A stretch of DNA of 64,000 nt, taken from Hemibagrus wyckioides (Eukaryota; Chordata; Actinopteri; Siluriformes; Bagridae). The notes under the pieces were generated by a model. It saw nothing but the letters and a program-made list of their open reading frames with translations. It ran no database searches and had not been told where the DNA came from. Each line of letters opens with the position of its first letter. The first letter of the stretch is position 1. The stretch spans positions 25,848,855-25,912,854 of the forward strand of contig NC_080715.1 of assembly GCF_019097595.1 (NCBI RefSeq). Direction: 5' to 3'. The translations under genes were made by a program, and so were the position numbers. Shown here in pieces: positions 11,075 through 21,281 of the stretch.

Positions 11075-14000
11075 CTTTAGGAGGAGACACAAAACTTTTT
11101 TTTACAGTCTGGTTATGCCATGTTACGCATATCATGTTATCACGAGCCTTATTAGGCACATTTATTTCCACAACTTGTGACACTGTGCAGTTCATTCTGA
11201 GTGATATGAGATCTGTAAATGATCAAGACCAAAGACTAGACCAGATCTAGACCATTCTATAGCTCTTCAACACAATTCTGTAATGTTATGACCTGGATCT
11301 TCATTGGAAGTGTATGTTGTGAAGCATGGTGGTGGTAGTGTCACCCTTGGCCTCTTGATTTTCTGACTAATCCCCTCTTTACCTCCTCATTGACCACTTC
11401 TGTGGTTATCGCATATTATTCCCATTCTGGACCAGGATTTGCTTTGAGAGGTCTTCAGCATGCTGTGTGTTTAGGTCTGTATGTTCTCTACGAGACTTTG
11501 GGATTTTCCAAAAACAGGTCTATTTCTGTTTATGATCATGTGACACCTCCATTTAACCAATCCTGTAACATCTGATTAAACCGAAACTCAATTAGGGGTT
11601 TTTACAAGAATGTGGATGAATCTTTAAACACAACCTATAGCTGTAATACTTGAACCCCAGAGAATTATGGGTTATTTTATTTAGATTCATGATATAAAAT
11701 CCCCCAAAAACCCATATCATTTCCAAACTGAAACATAAGAAAATTGAAAAAATCAAAAAGACTTATTGAAGACCGTCTATATCAGCTTATACAATTTTAA
11801 TCTTATGTTTATCAAGTAGAGATGGTTCTTTGGTGCTTTTGTAATATTTCTTTTAAGCTTTGGGTCTGTGATTAATGATGTCCAGGCCTGTAGGTCTGAC
11901 TGGAGCTGAACTGGGTCCTGATTTCCACTTCACAAAGTTCCCCAGTCTTAAACTGTCCCTCTAACATAGTCAGGTCCAGTGGGAAAAAGGAGTTTGACTT
12001 GTTTTTGCTGGAACACATTATCCTGAAGCCCTGAAAGGTCAGTGTTAATACTGCACAGTGCCAGTCACTGCAGGTGGCATTCATTTCACTGTCAAAACAT
12101 CAAGAGTTAAAAAACCATGCAGAAGTTGATCCCTGAAGAAAAGCCTGGTACAAAATGTGCTGCTTTGTTTGTTCTGATTTAATGCATTCAAGACACAAGA
12201 TGCATGACAGATGTCCTCCAACTCACTTTCTCCACATGCACTTTTTGAGCGTTTACTCAGAAAACCGCACTTTTATTGCATTCTTTAAACTCGAAACTGA
12301 TTACTCCTGATCCTCTAAGAGGAAAGATGTTGAGTCATGTAACGTCTCAGTGTTTAAGGAGATTACTCGAGAGGAAGATTTCTTGTTTATTTAAAGACAA
12401 AATAATATATTCATATGAGAAATAACAGGATACAAATCACAGAGAGAACTTACTGAGGATTTAATACTGAAGCGGAGTGGGTCAGTATTCAGACCACTGA
12501 AGTGTGAGCTATACAAGGGGGTGGAGTTTGTCTAAACAGAGGCGTGTCTCATTTACACCTGATTCTGAACTTGGAATTAAGTGTGCATCAGGCTGATGTG
12601 AGGAGCAGGATAAAGTGTAAAGTGTAAAATATCAGAGTGCTGCATCGAGTGCTGTTTTATGTCCTGTTGATTAATAAAGCTGTTCATTTAAACCAAATCT
12701 GAGGTACACTACACTAGAAATATAATATTTATCCAACTTTGTATTCCATTACAGTATACTAGTTTTATACTAGGTCTGTTGCTGTTATCTTAAACCTGAC
12801 AGTCAGTATTTTCTATCCCTGATTGTTTTCCGGTGTAAAGGTGAGTGTTTGTGTTGAAAGGCAGCAGTCTAGACGCTGGTGAACAATGATTCTCATTGAG
12901 TCATCTACAGTCAGTGTACACATTTTGATTTCTTTGTCTTTACGACAAAAAAGTTTGACTTTGGTAACCAAAACAGTAAATGAAAGATCGGTGAAGGTTT
13001 TGTAGGAAGTGAAGACGACATACCTTCAGCAACACTGCAAGCTTTAGCGTACAACTCCAGGATTTTTTTCCTTCGACTGTGAATCTGAGGGCAAGAGAGA
13101 AAGACGAGTGGATTAGTGTGTGTGTGTGTGTGTGTGTGGAAACCCGACCCAACAAAACTTAGACTATAAGATTAGAGCAGTGGTTTAGACACTTGGCAGA
13201 AGGAGATGCTGGTTTGAGCTGCTGTCAGCTGACTCCAGACTCGCTGTTCGTTTGGGTTTGTTTAGGGTAAAAGCACTTAATTCAGTACAAACACTCAGAG
13301 ACAAACGTTTCGTTTCTGTGAGCTAATTGATTCAAAATTGCGTAAATAAGATGTTCAGCTTGCTAACATCTGCCATAGTATATGATTCTCATCTTTAGTA
13401 AACACTAGAGTTCATATTTTTATGTCCATAATGTTTTATACTTGATTAAGTTGTTTTAAATCTATTTGACATTATTCTTATTTGTTATTTAGAATTTATT
13501 TTATCATCACTTATATATTTTGATTTTTTAAAAAGATTTATATATATTTTTAATAAACTAATTAAAAATAATTACCTTTATTTAAATCTTATTATTTTTA
13601 TCCTTAACTAGCCTGATATTTTCTTCCTATCTTTAGCTGATAATCACACAAAATCATAACGATCCTAATTATCCTATAGAATTATTCCTGGATTTTCTAT
13701 CTAGAGTTGTTTGTTTGTCTGTCTCACCCCCACAGTTCTGTTGTTGCTGCAGTTGTTGTTGTTGTTGGCGGTATTGTTTGAGCAGGTCTTGTCTCGCGTG
13801 AGATGAACGAGGGATAAAAGGCAGAGGTCAGTGGCTCCCTGCCTCTCCTGCGCCGCTTCTTCATCGCTGTCGATGCTGCGGCTCAGCAGCTGCTCATTCT
13901 CAGACGACGCGTCGTTTTCACTGAAAAAGAAACACATCTGTATTGTTACTAAGTAACTATTCAAATGGCTGCTAAATTGTACCACAGGATCAGCTGCCAG

Positions 14001-17000
14001 AGCATTTGCGTTAGCATCTGCTTTAGCATTGCTGTTTTTGTGAGCAGTCAATCAAAATAAAAAACTCTTCTGTATTAGCCATGTTAGCAGCGAGCATTAG
14101 CTGAACCTTGTATAATCATTCATCGTAATTGTGTACAAAAAAAAAATGCTGCATAGCATTGTTAGCACCGCTGCAGCTAAAGATAAGCTTCACTTTAATA
14201 ACGCAAACATTCAGTGTTTAAGGAATGCATTTAAAAGTCAAAAAGCTGCTCCTTAAACATGTGTTTATTATTTAGCTGTAGCAGTGTAACTAATACTCTG
14301 TGTACGCAGTGAGGCAGTGACTCGCCTCCTGTTTTTTAACATGTAGCTAAGTAACATGTAGCGATTCACACTCGCCTTCATCCCGGGCCAGAAAAATAAA
14401 AGCTCCTTGTTGACAAAGACGAGTTAGAGACACTCACAGAACGTCATTGTTCCTCAGAAATACGACACCTTCATCATGGTTTGGCAACCGCTAGCATTAG
14501 CGAATTGGCTGGCATGCGCCACTTAGCCGCCTATGTGGTGTGAGGAGAAAAAGAGGACTCTCACTGTGCCTCAGCCGGTGGAAATGATCTCTCCAGCTAC
14601 GAAAACTCCATCTTAGAGTTTTAGATACAATACATGACAAAAAAACCCTTTTATTTTATATTTTCCAGCTCAGGAACAATAATAAGCAGCAGTGTGTGAC
14701 TGAGGTGGAGTTGATGAGTGTAATTATTACTGTCTGTTAGAAATGACTCAGTGTCCTGTCACTCCGCACCAGACGATGGGGGAGGGGCAGGGTTAGCGGG
14801 GGAGGGTGGGTTGATGGGGGCGATAGGGGGGCTTAGGTGGAGGTTTGCAGCAAAACACTCACCTCATTTATCCCTCAATGCTGTGTTTCAACTGTGTGTG
14901 TGTTTGTGTGTGTGTGAATGAACATCTCCTTCGCCCTGAGGTGCGTTTTCATCAAACCTCCTCAAACCGCATAATGTTTCCAGTCCAAAAAAACAGAAGA
15001 AGGAGAAGAAGAAGAGGAGGAAGATGCAGTGAGCTCAGGTTAGTTCTCTCTCCTGAACACGCTGAAATCGCTAGCAGCTAAACCTTTTCTGCTGGAACTT
15101 GTCCTGTGGTGACTTAATTAGCAGCAAAGAAAAAAATCTGCTAAGAAAGAAAAAAGCTCCTTGTTTCAAGTTCACACAGAGTGCAGCTGCCCTCACGTCT
15201 CTCACGTTTAGACCTGGGATGGACTTTTCTTCACAAAGATGTGTTTTTAGAAACATTCCTTACCTTTTTACTGCTTTTGCTGGAGGAGGTTTGAACTCAT
15301 CCTTCTCTGTGAATTTTACAGCATTATCTAAAAAAAAAAGGATTGAAACTTTAGATTAGTGAGTGAAGAAACATTTACACATTCAGGACTAGCATTGGAT
15401 TTCAATTTATATATGTAAAAAATTTTTAAAGGATCCAGTCATGTGATAGAGGAACACAGCGTTAATAGACTGTCACTGTGTTGTTAGCGCTAATCAGCGT
15501 GGACATTGCATTATGTTATGAACAAATACGAGTTCGCTGTAGGGTTTTTTTTTCCAGCAGTCAAATTTGTTCTCTCATGCTTCTCCTTAAGGATAGCTAA
15601 TGTAGCTTTACATGTTAGCTGGCTACACAACCACGGGAACGTCACAGATTTCCAAACAAAATAGTTACTCAGAGGTCTGAGGAAACAAAGACAGGACAGA
15701 GACCTCAAACTAATATTTGTAAAACCTGGTCCTATTTAGCTAGCTAAACAATACATAGCTAGTTGGCTCTGGAATTACGCTGCATTAAGTAGTGTACCAT
15801 GAAGCACATGTCACTTGCTAGTCTGTTATTAGCTAGCATTTCAATCCACAGCTCATGTTGGTATTAAAATATTTAAAGTTAACACGTTTTTCTTATTAGT
15901 TTGAATGTGCATGATAGCATATTAAATAAATTACTATTAAACAGTAGCGTTTGGGATCTCTCCGTCCCTCACTTTCCACTAATAATAGCTGCTTTTCTGA
16001 CCTTTTGGCATAAACTGACAGCTGAAGACTGTAATCGCGGTGAGGATAAGTGAAGCAGGATAATTGAGGCAGACGAGAAAAGAGGCTCATTATGCTATTG
16101 CGAAGTCGGAGAATTTATGGCCTGAAGCGAGGAACAAACGCCAAACATTCCATCACACTCTTTTGTGAACGAGGGAGTGGAGGAGTCTCCAGATAGGCGT
16201 GGGGTCATTTCATTTTAAATGATGATTTGTTTTTCATTCGTCTCTTCACCTTGGCCTTCTTTTTTCTCCTCTTGCTTGTTCGTCGGAGCCTCTATGGTTT
16301 TCACCATCTGTCCTGAACAGCATGCTGGGGGAAAAAAACAAATCAGTTAATTATGAAATATTATATTATAATTCATTAACTCATGCAATTTTTTTTTCCG
16401 CTTTGAGTTGAAGTTGTTTTTCATTTAAAATATGAATCCTCGTCCCCGGAGCATGTAGTCGCTGTATTTCAGCTGCAGATTTCATTTAATGTGATTTTTA
16501 TTAAAGCGATATGGAAACTCAAAGCAAATATCTTTTGTGTGTGTGTGTGTGTCTGTGTGTGTGTCTCAAGTTGCAAGACCACCATCTAACACTCATATGA
16601 TTTCACTTAAGGTTTATTCCCGAGCCTGTGCTCTCATACCAAGCTAATGCAGCGGGTCAGAGAGCTAACATCAGATACATTGGATGAAAAAGTTAGCTAA
16701 TGTAAGAGGAAGCTGGAAGCAAATCAGGTCTTCCTGCTAACAACACTTAGCCTGAGCTCCAGGTTTACCTCTGCTCTGTGTTTCAGTCCAGTTTTCCGTA
16801 CAACACACATCCTTGGAAAAAAGGCGGAGCTTAATGGAATTCTCACAACAATTTGATTACAACAGGGTGTTTGATTGCGCAAATCATCAGAAACTCCGGA
16901 AGCATCCTAGGATTGCCAGAACTTGGACTTTCTCACGCAACAGTGCCAACAGGACAATTGCTAGGTGTGGATGCAGAATATATACAGAAATGATCATCAG

Positions 17001-19787
17001 GGCTATAGGAAGAGAAACTTGGTGGAATCAACTCCACCAGCTTCACTATGTCAATGATACGAACATTCTGAAAGCAAAGAGGACTGGAGACGTCTGCTCA
17101 CCAAGAAAGAACATGAAACTCTCAGCATGCAGAAGACAGAACTTTTTACAGATGACAAACTGAAAAACTTCAGAAACAGAGCTGGTGAATAAGCTCAGGC
17201 TACTGGACAGAACCGGCATGAAAAGCGTGGACAAACTCCTGAAGTGCAGGGATGTGAGGCTGCACACACAAAACTCTGACTGGTTTAAGCCACGGTCTTC
17301 TCGGTCATGTCATACAGCTGGACAGTGAAGAAGGACAGGAAGGGGTTTAAACTGTGGTGCTGGTGAAGATTCCTGTGTTTACATTGAACTGCCTCTAACA
17401 TGTGACTACTGCAGCAAATCAAAGCAAAGATCAGCACAGCTACTGGAGAAGGACATCATGCTGGGTGAAGAGGAAGGTCAGTGTAGAAGATGAAGGTCAT
17501 TTAGGGAATCTGACGAGGCTGTGTTGTGTGTCTGTGCAACTACATTATTTGTACTGTGTTAGAGAAAGGAGCCACGTGTCTCACCCTGGCCACTCGGCTT
17601 CGCTTTCAGGATGTAAAACATGATGATCATCACTATGGCGATGGCCATGATAAAGATGGTTGACATGGCGATGATAAGGGCTGTTGCTAGGTGACCCTGC
17701 CCTGTTGGATCTGTAAAGCAAATAAAGAAAAATTTAGTATTTACTGATTTATATTTTAAGTCTAATATTTATAACGTATAACATGCTGAAAATAATTGTG
17801 CACCTTTTTCAGCGTGAGGGAACGTGGTGGTGCTGGTGGATGGTATTCCTGAGCCACGGTTTGAGGAAACGGGTGTCGTTCGCATACCTAAAAAAAACCA
17901 TTGTACATCATATTTTTATTTTATTCTTTTTTCTGTAATAAGTTTAATCTCATGATGTAACGCTGAAGACACCTCGATTACAGAAGAGATATTCATAATG
18001 TATAGTGTATATGTGTGTAGTGTATATGTGCATAGTGTATATGTGTGTAGTGTATATGTGTGTAGTGTATAGTCTATATGTGTGTAGTGTATATGCATGT
18101 AGTGTGTAATGTATAGTGTATATATGTGTAGTGTGTAGTGTATACTGTATGTGTGTATATGTCTATAAGTTGTTTTTTTTGTTTTTTTCAGGATTGATGT
18201 TTTGCCTGCAGTCTTTTTCATATCTTAACTCTAAAGCCCTGATTTCTATACACTGTACAGCTTCTGTGGAAAAAAATGAAGAAAAAAAGAAATGAAAAGA
18301 AAAAGAAACAAATGCAGCACAGGTGCAGCTTCTACCCCAGGATTAGCGTGACTGGGTTTAGCATATGAGAAAGGTGGACATGTTTTAATGAGAATAAAGC
18401 AGCTGCTCCACCTTCGTGATGATGAATATGACAAGCTGAGCCTCGCTTCTCGTTCGGCGGCTTGTTTCTAAGTCGGAACTTTGACTGGTGATGACATTTG
18501 GAGTGAAATCTGTGAATCGCTAATTGCTAAGTGGAACATGATTGCTGTTTTGGCAGAGGACTAAAGCAGGGACTTTATAGATTTTAAACGCTTCAGGATG
18601 TTCATTATCGATTTAGTCTACGCTGGAAAAACTTCCTTTTGTCTTTTACTCGTAGCCGTTAGCGCTAACTTTTATTTCTAATGAAAACATTTAGGTTCAC
18701 ACTAATGATAAGATGAGATTATTACTGCGAATGTTATTAACCATGCTAATGCTATCGCTAACACTTCACAGTCGGCGACGCTGAAGATGAAAGAAGAGAA
18801 CTCTATTATGAATATGACATTGGCGTATCTGGATGTTCATGAAGCTTTATGAATACAGGCTTTACTGAGTGGACTCTTTCCCTGCATGCAGAAGCAAGTT
18901 AATAATGTTTTTTTTATTTTTGCCCTCCGGATGTTTTCATTTCTTTTAATTATCAGATGCAGACTCTGCGGTGCGTGACTGTAATGTGCAGATTAGCTGG
19001 CAAGCGACGGCTCGTCTTTAGCTCTGTGTTTTCTTCTGCATAGTTTATAACCATTAAAGGTCTTCAAGCCTCGATGTGAGGTCTGTAATTAAAAATGTTA
19101 AAAAAAGAAAAGAGGTTGTTGTGTTGAACTCTGCCTCCTTGTTGGGGTATGTTTCCCCTCAGCCCTGCCCCCGACACTAAACATGCTTATACCGCTGAGG
19201 TGCTCTGAATAACTAACCTTTCTAACTAACAATCTGCAGAATGTTGTGTGAAGCTGTAATTATTTTATTTTGCGTGTATCATAGTCCAGTCCTGACGTCC
19301 TCTCTGTCCTTGCTGGTTTTCTGGTGACGGTTTAAACGAAACCCAATACAAAGTCTAAAAGTCTGAGGTTAGAACCCCTCGTCTTACACTCTTTGGTGTT
19401 CCGTGGAGCATTCTGACAGGAATGACACACCATGCCGTAGATGTTTCTCGGACGATTTTCCAAGATGTAGTACCTGTGTAAGGAAAAGAAAACACTCTCT
19501 CTTAGCAGAGGCTCTGAGGGAACGACAACATTCACAAAAACAATAACGAAGTGAAAACTTCAGCAGAAGTTTGAAATCTAAAAAAACAAAAAGGCATCCT
19601 GACTTATGAATACTATTATATAACTATTAACTCTCACACACTGTCACCTTCTGGCACACACACACACACACACACAATTATATATATACATATACATACA
19701 TACACACACACACCGATACAGACAATCATACAATCACACATACATACGCACACACACACATATACACACACACATACACACACTCAT

Positions 19788-19822
<35 letters not shown>

Positions 19823-20390
19823 CACACACACACAGCTTCAGGTGATTAAGTGTACACTCTGGTCCACTGGCTGGTGTGAGATGCAGAGCCGGATGGTCAT
19901 CAGCTGTGTGAATGTTAGCATTAGAGTGAAGGACACGTGGTGGACTGCAGCTGATACGATCCCAATGACCGCGTTCCTGAGCTGCTTTTGATCAGAGATA
20001 GATTTACAGGATTTACTGTGATTTACGTTTTGGTTGTAAATAAGAGGTCGTATATTCAGAGACTTCTTAAAGCTCTGGCCTTCAGTATATTAAAGACACT
20101 CAATAACATTCAGCTAAAAATCTGCAGTCTGTATATTTACATTAAAAGTGATTGAAAGCAGATGTTCCTCTTTAACTACAGCAACATGTGTTAGGCCTGT
20201 GTGTGTGTGTGTGTTTGTATGTATGGGTCAGCCATGTGGGTGTATGGTGCAGGGTCAGCCATGATGCAGCACCCCTGGAGCAGGGTGGGTTGGGGTTTTC
20301 AGCTTGGTGGTGCTGGGGCTTGAACACTGATCTTCCGGGCAATGGCCCAGAACCTTAACCACTGCTCTCAGATGTGTATGGGGGTCATAC

Positions 20391-20435
<45 letters not shown>

Positions 20436-21023
20436 TGTGTCTGTGCGTGTGTGTGCGTGTGTGTGCGTGTGTGTGCGTGTGCGTGTGTGTGTGTGTGTGT
20501 ACACACCCAGGTAAACAGGGTCCACACTCAGCGTCACTCTCTCTGGTCCCTGGCGTGAGCACTGTAGCTCTGTACAGTGCATTGCAGTCTTTATGTCGAC
20601 GACAAATCTCATATTTTCCCCTGGAGAATTTCCCCGGTGGACACGACATACAGTCATAGTCCTCATCTTTAACACCATAGCCACAGTTCTGCACACGTAC
20701 ACACACACACACACATGTTCCAGTATTGTACTGTACCAATGGGGAAAGAACACATCACCATCTCTGAGGCTGATAGATAATGTAGATGTTAGATTAGAAT
20801 ATTAAATGATGAGTTTAATTTAAATGTCTACACAAGTGAGCACTCTGAACTTCCAAGTGTTTGATCTCATGCTCAAAGACCCTTGGTAGGTGCCCTTCAG
20901 AGGCAGCCTAAAGATCAAGGGCACTTTTTTGATCTTCTTCCGAAAGAGACGGTGTTGAAAACAAACAAGATCACAGGTTGCGTCTATTACAGACTGAGAG
21001 AGGTTAATTACAGAAGATCCACA

Positions 21024-21062
<39 letters not shown>

Positions 21063-21241
21063 GAGGGATGAAAGACAGGAAGAGGAAGAATGAGACAGAG
21101 AGACAGACAGAAAGAGGGTGTCAGAGGAGGGGTGGGGATGGATGTGTCCGTACTCGTTTAAGATCACTTGTTCTTTTCTTACCTAAGATAAACCGTGACA
21201 GTCATGTGCAATATAACCCTGTTTGGTTTGTTTTGGTTTTC

Positions 21242-21281
<40 letters not shown>

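Larger units (their letters stand above)
16325..17584 (-). other. edar intron with L1-like relic
   Basis: This phase-1 intron has donor GTGAGA at 17584. A degraded non-LTR retrotransposon fragment occupies about 16830-17510 on the + strand. A GT microsatellite lies at 16533-16565. Confidence 0.7.
19474..20506 (-). other. edar intron with CA/GT repeats at both ends
   Basis: This phase-2 intron has its donor GTGTGTAC at 20506, immediately followed by an array of about 105 bases of alternating CA/GT (20393-20504). A second CA/TA-rich block lies at 19650-19835. Confidence 0.7.
20689..21281 (-). other. edar intron flanked by microsatellites
   Basis: This phase-0 intron contains a GA microsatellite at 21027-21060. 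Its donor GTACAC is directly followed by a CA run. Confidence 0.75.
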
